Origin: Acidiluteibacter ferrifornacis
GTDB lineage: Bacteria > Bacteroidota > Bacteroidia > Flavobacteriales_E > Vicingaceae
Length of the DNA: 64,000 nucleotides
NCBI RefSeq assembly: GCF_009909615.1
Contig: NZ_WWNE01000012.1
Span: 62,001 to 126,000, forward strand
Direction: 5' to 3'
Of the stretch, positions 49,245 to 59,209 are shown one piece after another. Every line of letters starts with the position of its first letter. Position 1 is the stretch's first letter. The notes beneath the pieces are model-generated. The model saw only the letters and a list, made by a program, of their open reading frames with translations, was not told where the DNA came from and ran no database searches. The translations under genes were made by a program, and so were the position numbers.

Positions 49245-52200
49245 CGCAAAAGTGTGATATTCCCCTTCTTCTCGATCACATTGTCGTTGTATCCTAAGGC
49301 TTTAACCACGAAAATATAAGTATCAATAGCTTGAGGTTGTCCTTTATAAGTTCCATCCCAACCAATAGTTTGGTCGTTGGTTTCAAAGATTTTTTCTCCC
49401 CATCTATTGTATATTTCAAAGATTAAAAGTTCTTTGATTCCCCATCCTCTAACATAAATAATATCGTTTACTCCATCTCCGTTAGGTGAAAATGCTTTAG
49501 GAATATCGGTTGTAAATCCATCATGGACTTCAACAGTAATAGAATCAGTAAATTCAAAACAACCAATTAAGTCAGTGGTTCGCAATATATACTTCGTTGT
49601 TACTAATGGTTTTGCTTTTGGGTTAGGACAATCTGTACAACTTAATCCTGTTGATGGTGTCCAACTATATATCACATTTGCGTTGTTATTTCTTTCAATC
49701 AATTTTAAGTCTTCACCTAAATAGATCAATGTATCATCAAAAAGTTGAATTTTTGGCTGATTATAAATTGTTAACTGTACATTTCTAGTATCGCTACAGG
49801 AATTAGTATCTGTAACAGTTAATCTATAGTTTGTAGTAAAATCTGGAGAAGCGATAGGGTTAGAAATAGTTGGATTACTTAACCCTGAATTAGGCTCCCA
49901 TAAGTAATTTTCTCCACCCGACCCAAATAGTTGAATACTGTCACCTTCGCAAATTGAAGAATCTTTAATCACTGTTACCATAGGTTTTGGAAATACTTCT
50001 AAATTAATCAATGTAGTATCTATACAACCCAGACCTCTGGCATATAAATGGATGGGATATATCCCTGCATAATACGTTTTAGTGATATTATCTTGAGTAG
50101 AAGTTTCTCCATTTCCAAAATCCCAATAGGAATTATCATCACCAATTGTTTCATTTTTTAGATTCACCGTTAAAGGTTCACAACCACTTGAATCTGAAAT
50201 GCCAATTAGGGCAATCATCTCTTTAATATAAATGGTATCTCTAATTCCTATGCTACATAATCCTGCACTATCGTTGAGAATTAAAGTAGGGTAGAGGGTG
50301 CCTGCACGGTCGGTATAACGATGAGTTACAGGACTAGTAGTTGCAGATTTTCCATCTGCAAAGTCCCAAATATAAGAAGCAACACTTTTAGGATTTATGA
50401 CCTCAAACGTTATTTCTTCGTTGATACAGATAGAGTCTGGGTAAAATCGAATTCCAGCAGAAGGTCCTCTAGTTTGGATATATGCAGTCTTAATGATGGT
50501 GTCTTTACATCCAGAATTAGTCTCCACCACATGAGTTACATCAAAATTTCCGACAGTAGTGTAGTTGTGAAAAGCGTTTTTGAATAAAGACCCAGAAGAA
50601 TTATCACCAAAGTCCCAATACCACTTTACAATGTTTGAATCAGGACTTGTATTGATGAAGTTTACAGGTAATGGATAACAATTACTATAGGTGGTGTCGG
50701 CAGAAAAATCCGCTGTTGGTTTTGCTTCAACAAATATATAGTTGGGTAAGTTTAATGTTTCGGAACAATTAATAGGGTTTGTAGTAGTCAGAGAGATGTC
50801 ATATACGCCTGCGGAGTCATAAACAACTCTCCCATTTCTATCCGTACTTGTTTTTCCATTTCCGAAATCCCACAAATAGGTTAAGGAGTCTCCAGTACTA
50901 ATATTTGAAAATTGTACTAATTCTCCCACACAAGCTCTTCTATTTGAAGCTAAAAATCGGGGGGTATTTCTTAAAAATCGGATAAAGTTATTTTTTGTTG
51001 TAGTTCCTATGCATCCCAAAGTGTCTCGAATAGTTAAAGATACCGTGTAGCCTCCCTCTAAAGCATATAGAGTGCTGTCTTTTTTGGCTTTCGAAGTTTT
51101 TCCATTTCCAAAATCCCAAGTCCATTCTACCAGTTGTTGAAATCCATTTGTTGTGTCAGTAAAAATTACAGTACTAGGGTCACAAAATCGAGTGGGAGTG
51201 GCTGAAAACGTGGGAACTATTTCATAAGCAATTAAGTCAATTGAGGCGGTGTCTACGCAACCTAGATTATTGGTAGAGACCAATTGAACTCGTCGAGTGC
51301 CTGGAATGCTAAAGCTGCCCATAATACTATCTTGCTTGAAAACGACTCCTCCTATTAACCAGTGAAAGTCAAGTACAGAGTCTGGTAAAATGGGCTTTAA
51401 AGTATAATTGAAAGGTGCACATTTAATGGCATTGTTGGCTAAAATAAAAGTTTGATATGGATTGGAAGACACTTTCATAACTCTTTCAAAACTGCATCCA
51501 GTAGAATCATTAAAGGCAGTTAGGGTAACATCGTAATAGCCCTGCACAGAATAAGTGTGAGTGGGGGATAAATTAATGGAGTCTATAGGAGAGTTGTCTC
51601 CGAAATTCCAATAAAAACGATGATAGTCAATAATTTCACTTTTAAAATAGTGAGTGAGTAAGTCGGTGCAATCAGCAGAGTCAGTTAAGTTTTTTATAAT
51701 TGGTCCGTTAATTTGAACCGATAAGGCTGAATCTACTTTACAACCGAAATAATCAATAACTAATTTTAAATCTAATTTACCAGTATCTGTGAAGTTAAAT
51801 ACCTTTAAAATAGAGTCTTTATATATAAAAGATAGGTTTTTATTATTAGTCATATCTGTTACTTTGAACACACTCATTTCTTTTTCTGGGAAACTAAAAT
51901 GAGCAAATAAAGTGTCTGAAGCACAAACGGTATCGGTAAATCCTAATAAACTGTAATGCCCTGGATAGCCAGCCATTATTTCAATACTATCAGTTGCTGT
52001 ACATCCACTAGAATCTGTGACTGTTAGAAAAACCGTTAGGGTAGTATCTTGATTTAAACTATATACCAAGGAGTCCCTTGAAGTGAAAATTCCTTGTGCT
52101 CCATTATCTCCTACTTCCCATCTATAACTAATAATCGATGTACTTGTAATCGGAAAAGATTTGATCACAAATTCTTGAGGAATACATCCTCCGGTAACAG

Positions 52201-53536
52201 GATCAACTTCAAGTTTTAATCCAGTAATAATTGAGTTTCTATCAGTTCTTACCAGAGTATCAATACATCCAAATTTATTGGTAGCAATCAATGTATCTGA
52301 GAAAAACCCGTCTGTGTAGTTGGATAATGAAAGTGTATCCAGTTTTATTTTTTTTAAGTTATCTATAATCCAAGTGATAGAATCGGCATTAAATGATCGA
52401 TTATAGAAATGAACCTTGCCACCGAATTGACAGTTAAATAATGGGTTGATGTCGAAATTGGCATCAATACTATCTATATAAATCAATCGGGATAAAGTAT
52501 CTATACAATTAGATCCAAATCGAGCTGTTAATTTTACACGATATGTTCCGTAGTGGGAATAAGTATGTGTAGGTGCATTTGAAACGATAGAGTTGCCATC
52601 ACCAAAATCCCATAAAAAGAAATTTGAGCCAACACTATTGTTGGTGAATGAAATAGGAAGGCCTTGACAAATGCTATCAAAATCAATACTGAAGTCTGCA
52701 TTTATAGGTTGAATTGTCACGTATCCATTTTGGGTTCTTGTGTCACTACAACCTGAGGCATCCCTGACGGTCAGAGAAACAGTATAAACACCAAATGAAT
52801 TGTAGGTAGTTGAAGGATTAGCTAAAGTAGAGGTCATTCCATTACCAAAGTCCCATTGATAAGTAAGTCCATTACCTGTAGAGGTGTTTACGAAATTAAC
52901 GGTATGTGGAGCAGAGCAAGCGGCTATGGGAGTAGAAGCATTGAAACGAGCAACTGGAGCACTAGTTACGGTAATATAATTGTTGTTAGTTTTAGTATTC
53001 GAACACCCATTGTTGTCGGTTACTTTTAAAGAAACATTATAGCTACCTACTGTTTGATAGGTGTGTGATGGATTTTGGTTGTTACCCGCAGGGCTTCCAT
53101 CATTAAAGTCCCACAACCATTGATTAATTGTTCCGCTTCCGTTTATTGAATTGTCTTGGAAATTCACAGTTAATGGACCACAACCTGCTAATGGGGATGC
53201 TGTTAGTTTACTTTCTGGACTCTTAAATACTTTAATGTATGCCGACTTTGTAGTAGAGTTGTTACCATTTGAATTGGAAACGGTAAGCGTAATATTGTAA
53301 TTTCCAACACTACTAAAATTAACTGTTGGATTTTGTAGGTTTGAGAAGTTTCCATTGCCAAAATCCCACCTCCAAGAAGTTGGGTTTCCTGTCGATAAAT
53401 CAGTAAAAACAACATTTCCCAATACATCACATCCTTGGGTTTTACTAGCAGTAAAATTAGCCGATAACTGAGCGAAACCCGCAAAGGGAGCAAGAAATAA
53501 AAGGATAATAAATATTACTTTCACCTTAAAATTCAT
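49241..53536 (-). CDS. Giant PKD-repeat adhesin with type B T9SS sorting domain
   Basis: A 1431-residue secreted protein: signal peptide (MNFKVKVIFIILLFLAPFAGFAQ), at least eleven PKD-like domains each marked by WDFGNG/WDFGDG-type strands and a later GxY-x-V-x-L-x-V strand, then a gliding-motility-type C-terminal domain (AFSPNGDGVNDIIYVRG, IYNRWGEKIFE, WDGTYKGQ, LGYNDNVIEKKGNITLLR) from about 1330. The last domain directs export by the type IX system and attachment or release through PorP/SprF proteins. Two cysteines per several repeats suggest disulfides. Convergent with the AddA-like gene by a 4-bp overlap. Confidence 0.92.
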   Translation of the reverse strand: MNFKVKVIFIILLFLAPFAGFAQLSANFTASKTQGCDVLGNVVFTDLSTGNPTSWRWDFGNGNFSNLQNPTVNFSSVGNYNITLTVSNSNGNNSTTKSAYIKVFKSPESKLTASPLAGCGPLTVNFQDNSINGSGTINQWLWDFNDGSPAGNNQNPSHTYQTVGSYNVSLKVTDNNGCSNTKTNNNYITVTSAPVARFNASTPIAACSAPHTVNFVNTSTGNGLTYQWDFGNGMTSTLANPSTTYNSFGVYTVSLTVRDASGCSDTRTQNGYVTIQPINADFSIDFDSICQGLPISFTNNSVGSNFFLWDFGDGNSIVSNAPTHTYSHYGTYRVKLTARFGSNCIDTLSRLIYIDSIDANFDINPLFNCQFGGKVHFYNRSFNADSITWIIDNLKKIKLDTLSLSNYTDGFFSDTLIATNKFGCIDTLVRTDRNSIITGLKLEVDPVTGGCIPQEFVIKSFPITSTSIISYRWEVGDNGAQGIFTSRDSLVYSLNQDTTLTVFLTVTDSSGCTATDSIEIMAGYPGHYSLLGFTDTVCASDTLFAHFSFPEKEMSVFKVTDMTNNKNLSFIYKDSILKVFNFTDTGKLDLKLVIDYFGCKVDSALSVQINGPIIKNLTDSADCTDLLTHYFKSEIIDYHRFYWNFGDNSPIDSINLSPTHTYSVQGYYDVTLTAFNDSTGCSFERVMKVSSNPYQTFILANNAIKCAPFNYTLKPILPDSVLDFHWLIGGVVFKQDSIMGSFSIPGTRRVQLVSTNNLGCVDTASIDLIAYEIVPTFSATPTRFCDPSTVIFTDTTNGFQQLVEWTWDFGNGKTSKAKKDSTLYALEGGYTVSLTIRDTLGCIGTTTKNNFIRFLRNTPRFLASNRRACVGELVQFSNISTGDSLTYLWDFGNGKTSTDRNGRVVYDSAGVYDISLTTTNPINCSETLNLPNYIFVEAKPTADFSADTTYSNCYPLPVNFINTSPDSNIVKWYWDFGDNSSGSLFKNAFHNYTTVGNFDVTHVVETNSGCKDTIIKTAYIQTRGPSAGIRFYPDSICINEEITFEVINPKSVASYIWDFADGKSATTSPVTHRYTDRAGTLYPTLILNDSAGLCSIGIRDTIYIKEMIALIGISDSSGCEPLTVNLKNETIGDDNSYWDFGNGETSTQDNITKTYYAGIYPIHLYARGLGCIDTTLINLEVFPKPMVTVIKDSSICEGDSIQLFGSGGENYLWEPNSGLSNPTISNPIASPDFTTNYRLTVTDTNSCSDTRNVQLTIYNQPKIQLFDDTLIYLGEDLKLIERNNNANVIYSWTPSTGLSCTDCPNPKAKPLVTTKYILRTTDLIGCFEFTDSITVEVHDGFTTDIPKAFSPNGDGVNDIIYVRGWGIKELLIFEIYNRWGEKIFETNDQTIGWDGTYKGQPQAIDTYIFVVKALGYNDNVIEKKGNITLLR

Positions 53537-53641
53537 AGTAGCTTATTGTCATTTAGGAAACTAAATATACAATTTTTGATTAACCTAAAGAATAAAGTAG
53601 AAACTATAATCTCAATTACATTGAATAGTAATCTTGCAATA

Positions 53642-54154
53642 TTAAATGAATTCAATTTTTAAAATGCTGATTTCAAATGTTTCGGCAACTTGGTTGCCAA
53701 TTAAGAATCCTATTTCTTCTATTGGCTGATATTGAAGTGGTTGCATATCAAGTTTTTGTCCTCTAAATTGAGATTGAAAACTGTTAATTTTCAAATCAAA
53801 GTATTGCAATTTACCATTGGTGGAAATGGAAGTAACATAACTCTCTTTGTCGGATAGCTTCTTTTTAAGTCGAACTTGATATTTTTTTCCATCTCCTTTC
53901 AATGTTATTCGACAAATTTTGACAGTATTACTTGTTGGCTTAATTAAAACTTTTTTGATCATACAAAAACCTCCATTGTTAGCAACAGAAACACTACCAG
54001 AGAATAATAGATGTCCTGATAGATTATTGCGAATATCTGAGGAGGATTGACCGCCCATTACAGTATCATTAACTATTTTCCATCTTCCGGCCTCTAAACT
54101 TATCGGTGAAAGGTTCATAAAAATTTGAATTAAAAGTAGAAGTTGTAAAACCAC
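53642..54154 (-). CDS. CIA30-family protein
   Basis: A 170-residue protein; GTG at 54154 gives a hydrophobic leader (LQLLLLIQIFM), with ATG 54118 as the alternative. Seen: WKIVNDTVMGGQSSSDI (about 25-41), a beta-sandwich with GGFCMIK and YFDLKINSFQSQFRG, and a C-terminal IGFLIGN (about 150). The domain is that of complex I intermediate-associated protein 30, a galactose-binding-like fold found in many Bacteroidota exported proteins. It lies between the adhesin and PorP/SprF genes; the role is unknown. Confidence 0.8.
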   Translation of the reverse strand: MVLQLLLLIQIFMNLSPISLEAGRWKIVNDTVMGGQSSSDIRNNLSGHLLFSGSVSVANNGGFCMIKKVLIKPTSNTVKICRITLKGDGKKYQVRLKKKLSDKESYVTSISTNGKLQYFDLKINSFQSQFRGQKLDMQPLQYQPIEEIGFLIGNQVAETFEISILKIEFI

Positions 54155-54270
54155 AATAATCTAACCATATGGCAACTAATTTGTTTTAAGTATCGTCTTT
54201 ATTGTTAAGAGTTATAAAATAAAAATCAAGGATTTCTTTCATAACTGGTTTAATTTATTAATTTTAATCA

Positions 54271-55302
54271 ATGCACAATCCCAATTGTCAAATCCGTAAA
54301 CTACTATCGGTAATCACTCTTGTCTTGCTCTCTCTCTCTCTGAAAGCTCAAGATGTGCACTTGTCTCAACATTTAACAAACCCTTTGTTTATAAATCCTG
54401 CGCAAACTGCAAATTCTGATGCCAGTTGGCGTTTAATGGACAATTACAGAACTCAATGGAGAAGTGTAGGGGAACCATTTACTACCAATATTTTTGCAGG
54501 AGATAAGCGACTTTATGTTTTGAATCAAAAAGTTGGAATTGGAGGGGTGGTGATTAATGATAAAAGTGGTGCTGGTGAGTTAGAGAATTTTTCAGTGTAT
54601 ATGAATCTGGCATTTGAAAGGATTATTTCAAGGTTTAAATTAAGAGGAGGAACTCAACTAGGTTATGTGATGAAACAGTTTGATAAGAATAAGTTGACTT
54701 TTCCAAATCAATACGATAGAACACAAGGTGGTTTTAATAATCAATTTTCATCAAATGAGTCTTTTGCAAGTGCTTCCGTGGATTACTTTGATATTAGTGT
54801 TGGATTCTTGGTCAGTAGAAAATTGACGAAAGATTTAGAATTAGGAATGGGTTGGACAAATTATCATTTGAATCAACCAGAGGAATCATTCACCGAGGTT
54901 TCAAATAAGCGAGAAGCCTATTACAATTGGCAAATGTTTGGTATATATCAATTTAATGAAAAAGTTAAATTACTTCCATTTCTCTCTTATAGTTTTGAAT
55001 CAAAGGCCTCTCAATTGTTATTAGGATCTGATGTCCAATTGAAGTTAGAAAATCAACCTCAAAAAATCGAATACCTTATAGGGGGAATATATACTAGAGC
55101 AGGTTTCAATAGAAATTTTGATGCAGCAATTGTTAAAGCAGGGATCGGATTTAATCGAATTGAGGCAGGCGTAAGTTATGACATTAACTTGTCAGGATTA
55201 AAATCTGTTTCAGGATATAGAGGAGCTTTAGAGTTTTCTCTTGTCTTAAAAGGACCATCAACTTTATTGAATTTTAATACTGTACCTTGTGAACGTTTAT
55301 AA
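54271..55302 (+). CDS. PorP/SprF-family type IX secretion membrane protein
   Basis: A 343-residue outer-membrane protein with signal peptide (ending LSLSLKA-Q). The PorP/SprF signature is QDVHLSQHLTNPLFINPAQT (about 27-46), followed by NYRTQWRSVGEPFTT and a barrel ending GALEFSLVLKG. It partners a type B T9SS substrate and supports its attachment; here the nearest such substrate is the PKD adhesin about 700 bp away on the opposite strand. It overlaps the OmpA-family gene by 14 bp. A near -7 box (TAATTTTA) ends four bases before the ATG. Confidence 0.92.
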   Translation: MHNPNCQIRKLLSVITLVLLSLSLKAQDVHLSQHLTNPLFINPAQTANSDASWRLMDNYRTQWRSVGEPFTTNIFAGDKRLYVLNQKVGIGGVVINDKSGAGELENFSVYMNLAFERIISRFKLRGGTQLGYVMKQFDKNKLTFPNQYDRTQGGFNNQFSSNESFASASVDYFDISVGFLVSRKLTKDLELGMGWTNYHLNQPEESFTEVSNKREAYYNWQMFGIYQFNEKVKLLPFLSYSFESKASQLLLGSDVQLKLENQPQKIEYLIGGIYTRAGFNRNFDAAIVKAGIGFNRIEAGVSYDINLSGLKSVSGYRGALEFSLVLKGPSTLLNFNTVPCERL

Positions 55303-57298
55303 GTTTAACATTTTTGCTATAAGCCTAATGCTGACGTTAATTGGAGAAGCGCAGGTGACCAAAGAATCTCCTGGGGCTTTAAAACGAAACGCCACCGAAG
55401 CAATTCGATTAAATGATTCTTATGCTGCAGTGCATTACCTTGAGCTATATGTAAAGGAGAAACCTAAGGATACTAAAATGTATTATGAGTTGGCACATCA
55501 ATATCGGCTATCTCGAAATTATAAAAAGGCTTATAATTCTTATAAATATATATCAGAAGTTAATTTATCCAAGTTTCCAAAATCCCTTTTTTATCAAGCA
55601 GAAATGGGAGTTCGACTTGGAAAATACGAGGAATCGAAAACTCAATACTATGAGTTTAGAGATATTTATAAAGGTGAAAAAGATGAGCGTGAATGGCGAA
55701 AAATGGCAAAAGATAAAGCAGAAGCAATAGAAGCAACATCGACTCAAAGAAATAAAGAACCTGAATATACTTTGAAACACTTAGAAAGAGATATTAATAA
55801 AGCCTACATTGAACAATCGCCCATTTATATAGATGAATATACAATGGTATATGTAGCATTAAGAGCTGATTCATTAATTTCATTTAAAGGTAAAGAAGGT
55901 CAAAATCTTCCACAAAGAAAGTTTTATGTGGCCATAAATAGAAATGGAAAATGGAGTTTTGAGGGTGAATTAAAATTTGATTCTTTTTTTGATACTTATG
56001 AAATTTCTAGTGGAAGTATTGCTCCAGATGGCAATAGGTTTATAGTCTCCGCTTGTAAGCCCGACGAAAATCGGAAAATGCGCTGTCTTTTATATGAATT
56101 GCGTAAAAGTGGAGAAGATTGGATTAATCCGATTGAACTACCAAAAGAGGTCAATGCATTGGGTGCATCTAATACCCAACCAACCATTGCTAATGGAAGT
56201 AAAGCCTACCAAGAAGTTTTGTATTTTGTAAGCGAGCGTAAAGATGGAAAAGGTGGAAATGATATTTGGTATAGCATTTATGATGCAAGGAAAAATACTT
56301 ATCGAGAGGCTAGAAACGCAGGCATGAAAATTAATACCTCACATGATGAGTTATCACCATTTTATGACAATGAAAGTGGTAAATTATATTTTAGTTCAGA
56401 AGGTCATCCAGGTTTAGGAGGTTTAGATGTTTTTTATACTGAAGGAGCAAAAAGCAAGTGGGAAGAGCCCACTAATATTGGAACTCCTATCAATTCCTCA
56501 TTTGACGAGCTGTTTTTTACTTCCTTTCCTAATGGAATTGATGGTTGGTTTACTAGTAATCGTCCTGGTGGGGTGGCCTTGGAAAATGAAACTTGTTGTG
56601 ACGATTTGTATGCCTTTAAAAAGATGGATAGTGTGCAGGTCATTTTAAGGGGAAGGACATTTATAGATAAAAAGATAACATCTGATGTGCTTATAGAATT
56701 GTTTTATTTCAATTCAGATGGAGAAAAAGTGTTTAACAAAAGGATCAAGAGTGATAAGTTGGGGAATTATAAAATTCGCTTGGAACCAGGTCGGATGTAT
56801 TCTGTTGTTGCAACATATGAAGATGCTTTTACCGAGACACAAGAAATAAAAATTTCCGATGGTTTTTCAGAAACGAATTTAACGTGGGATGCCAATTTGT
56901 TGCCATTTGGAGATAAAGCTTATGTGATTGAAAATATCAACTATGAGTTTAATAAAGATCAACTCACCAATGAAGCTAAGCATAGTATTGACAAATTTTT
57001 ATTACCGATTCTTGTAAATAATCCTGCGATAAAAGTGGAATTGGGTTCTCATACTGATAACAAAGGAACGAGCGCATACAATATGCATTTGTCTCAAAAA
57101 CGATCAGAGAGTATCGTTAAGTATTTATTAAGCCGTGGAATAAGTGAAAGTCGTTTAATAGCCAAAGGATATGGAGAATCTAAGCCAATTGCCCCTAATG
57201 AAAATGAAGATGGTACCGATAATCCTGATGGTCGAGCTAAAAACCGACGTACCGAAATAAAGGTGATTGGCAAAGTAGAAGTGATGGAGGAAGATTAA
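55289..57298 (+). CDS. OmpA-family protein with TPR and PD40 repeats (PorP partner)
   Basis: A 669-residue envelope protein starting at a GTG (signal MNVYKFNIFAISLMLTLIGEA) that overlaps porP/sprF. Residues 25-140 are helical TPR-like repeats, 150-420 contain PD40 (WD-like) beta repeats including FYVAINRNGKWSFE, SPDNGR-like and FYDNESGKLYFSSEGHPGLGG, then a carboxypeptidase-regulatory-like fold (about 440-530) and a C-terminal OmpA domain (INYEFNKDQL, ELGSHTDNKGT, RIAKGYGESK-type, NRRTEIK) that binds peptidoglycan. The layout matches SprE/PorE-related proteins that couple T9SS outer-membrane parts to the cell wall. Confidence 0.9.
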   Translation: MNVYKFNIFAISLMLTLIGEAQVTKESPGALKRNATEAIRLNDSYAAVHYLELYVKEKPKDTKMYYELAHQYRLSRNYKKAYNSYKYISEVNLSKFPKSLFYQAEMGVRLGKYEESKTQYYEFRDIYKGEKDEREWRKMAKDKAEAIEATSTQRNKEPEYTLKHLERDINKAYIEQSPIYIDEYTMVYVALRADSLISFKGKEGQNLPQRKFYVAINRNGKWSFEGELKFDSFFDTYEISSGSIAPDGNRFIVSACKPDENRKMRCLLYELRKSGEDWINPIELPKEVNALGASNTQPTIANGSKAYQEVLYFVSERKDGKGGNDIWYSIYDARKNTYREARNAGMKINTSHDELSPFYDNESGKLYFSSEGHPGLGGLDVFYTEGAKSKWEEPTNIGTPINSSFDELFFTSFPNGIDGWFTSNRPGGVALENETCCDDLYAFKKMDSVQVILRGRTFIDKKITSDVLIELFYFNSDGEKVFNKRIKSDKLGNYKIRLEPGRMYSVVATYEDAFTETQEIKISDGFSETNLTWDANLLPFGDKAYVIENINYEFNKDQLTNEAKHSIDKFLLPILVNNPAIKVELGSHTDNKGTSAYNMHLSQKRSESIVKYLLSRGISESRLIAKGYGESKPIAPNENEDGTDNPDGRAKNRRTEIKVIGKVEVMEED

Positions 57299-57315
57299 AG
57301 CAATAAGGAAAGTTT

Positions 57316-58944
57316 TTAAAGCTTCATTATTCTGTATGAGTTCTCCATTGATTTAATGATATATACACCTTCATGCAATTGGGAAAGATCTATTAAGATT
57401 TTAGAGTCAGAATGTTTGATGACATCTACTTTAGCAGTTATGTTGTGACCTAAAATAGTATATAGTTCAATGTCTTTTACATTTAAGTTTTTACCAATCA
57501 TTGTAATAGCATTATAAGTAGGATTAGGAAAAACTGAAGAGGGAGTGGCATTAGTAGAATAAATATTCACTGTCTTTATTGGAGTGTATTCGTATTTCCC
57601 GTCAAAATCTGTTTGTTTTAACCTGTAATAACTCCACCCTTCAATTGGATTCTTATCTATAACATTATAAGATCTTATTTCGGAGGAATTGCCAGCACCT
57701 GCGATAATTGCAACTGTTTCCCAGTCCGATTGATTCACAGATCGCTCAATCGTGAAATAATTATTATTTACTTCAGAAACTGTTGTCCAGTTGATATCTA
57801 CTTGATTAAAGCTATTAACTTCAGCAGTAAAGTTCAACAGTTTTATTGGTAGGGCATTACATAGTCCTGAAGCAGAATATTCCGCAGAGACACTAATAAA
57901 GCTAGAAGGATTACTCTGATTGTTGTATTCGGTAGCTAACCAATCACTACTCAAAGTAGAATTGCTCGATCGAACCTCGTCTATATCTCCATTAAATCTA
58001 TTCCCACTTTCCCCTGAGGCGATTTCGCCTCCAATTGAAGCATTGCCAGCAGCCCCAGTCAGAGTGCCAGTGACGGTTGCGCTTCCTATTAAAACTCCAT
58101 CTATGTATAGCCTTTTGACCTTTGTAGTATTGTTGTATGTGGCTGCAACAAAGTGCCAAGTGTTATTTTGAATTAAATTGGTTGGAGAATCCAGTGAAAC
58201 CGGTGTTAAGCCTCTGACATAAAATCTTACTGCACCTGTACCAGGATCTCCAACGCTTATCGCATGGCCACCACCATCATTAGTGGCGTCATCGCATATT
58301 ACTCTTTGTCCTGCCTGATTGTTGGTCACTGTTCTTATCCAAGCGGAATATGAAAAATTACCTGAACGATTAGAGTGATTCGGTAATTCTATCCAATGAT
58401 TTGGGTCTACAAAATTTCGTCCATCTCCTATAAACGCTGGAGACCGATTGGTTGAACCATTGTTTGTACCATTATTAGCACTACCGCTTCTATCATTTAC
58501 ATTATTATTTAAATGCCATACTCCATCATAATTTAATGTGGACCAAATTGCTGTAGTAGATTGATTTGTTGCAATTGAATTGTTACCATAGTACATAAAA
58601 AAGCGAGTATCTACAGAGTTACTTAAAGAAGGAATTTGTACCCAAATCACCAATTTCCCTGTGGTTGGATTATAGGATTCTAAATCAAATAAAAGGGGAG
58701 TATTGCAATCCAATTGGGTAAACGTAATGTCAAACCCATTGGAGTTTTCAACGTTACCTCCATTGGAAGTGCTTCTCAAATCAGTATCCGTGATGCTGAT
58801 TAAGACGGGAAAGTTAGAAAGAGGGCTACTTCCAGCAACTTCGGTTGCATCTACAGAAATTTCTTTCCCAAAAGCATACCCTGCCGGCTGAGCGAGCGAG
58901 GGTATAGTTAAAAGTAAACCTAGCACGATCAATAGATTATTCAT
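57316..58944 (-). CDS. DUF2341/LamG secreted protein with type A T9SS tail
   Basis: A 542-residue secreted protein; start ATG 58944 (MNNLLIVLGLLLTIPSLAQ) is chosen over the longer frame at 58986 because it starts a proper signal peptide. Domains: DUF2341 (about 25-120, SNFPVLISITDTDLRS), a concanavalin/LamG-like lectin fold (about 135-360, DGVWHLNNNVNDRSG, NTWHFVAATYNN), a fibronectin-like stretch with NWTTVSEVNNNYFTIERS, and the C-terminal type A sorting tail (PNPTYNAITM ... LHEGVYIIK) typical of T9SS cargo. Probable surface or secreted carbohydrate-binding protein. Confidence 0.88.
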   Translation of the reverse strand: MNNLLIVLGLLLTIPSLAQPAGYAFGKEISVDATEVAGSSPLSNFPVLISITDTDLRSTSNGGNVENSNGFDITFTQLDCNTPLLFDLESYNPTTGKLVIWVQIPSLSNSVDTRFFMYYGNNSIATNQSTTAIWSTLNYDGVWHLNNNVNDRSGSANNGTNNGSTNRSPAFIGDGRNFVDPNHWIELPNHSNRSGNFSYSAWIRTVTNNQAGQRVICDDATNDGGGHAISVGDPGTGAVRFYVRGLTPVSLDSPTNLIQNNTWHFVAATYNNTTKVKRLYIDGVLIGSATVTGTLTGAAGNASIGGEIASGESGNRFNGDIDEVRSSNSTLSSDWLATEYNNQSNPSSFISVSAEYSASGLCNALPIKLLNFTAEVNSFNQVDINWTTVSEVNNNYFTIERSVNQSDWETVAIIAGAGNSSEIRSYNVIDKNPIEGWSYYRLKQTDFDGKYEYTPIKTVNIYSTNATPSSVFPNPTYNAITMIGKNLNVKDIELYTILGHNITAKVDVIKHSDSKILIDLSQLHEGVYIIKSMENSYRIMKL

Positions 58945-59209
58945 GCTAATGATTTGAAAAATAGTTGTTCGAGTAGAGCGTGACACATTTATTTGTATGG
59001 GTTTTTACTAGTAAGTTCTGAAATTCTAAAGTATAAAATTATTTAAGAATCAACAAAACAGTTTCAATAGTGGATTGCGTTTAAATCCACAAGTATTATC
59101 ATTTAAAAACTCCAAGAACAAACTTTAACTATAGTTTAGTTACAAAATATACTTATGGCTTCCATCTTAATCTGATAATCTCTAATTTCGAGAAAAATCA
59201 TTTAACACT

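Noticed and set aside
49241..53536. Possible CRISPR or DNA-level tandem repeats in the repetitive adhesin
   Set aside because: Repeats are at the protein level (PKD domains) with divergent DNA; no regular short repeat/spacer pattern.
58945..59209. Possible RNA gene in the 265-bp gap before the M61 peptidase
   Set aside because: No stable long stem, cloverleaf or conserved riboswitch pattern seen; only a TAATTTCG near-promoter.
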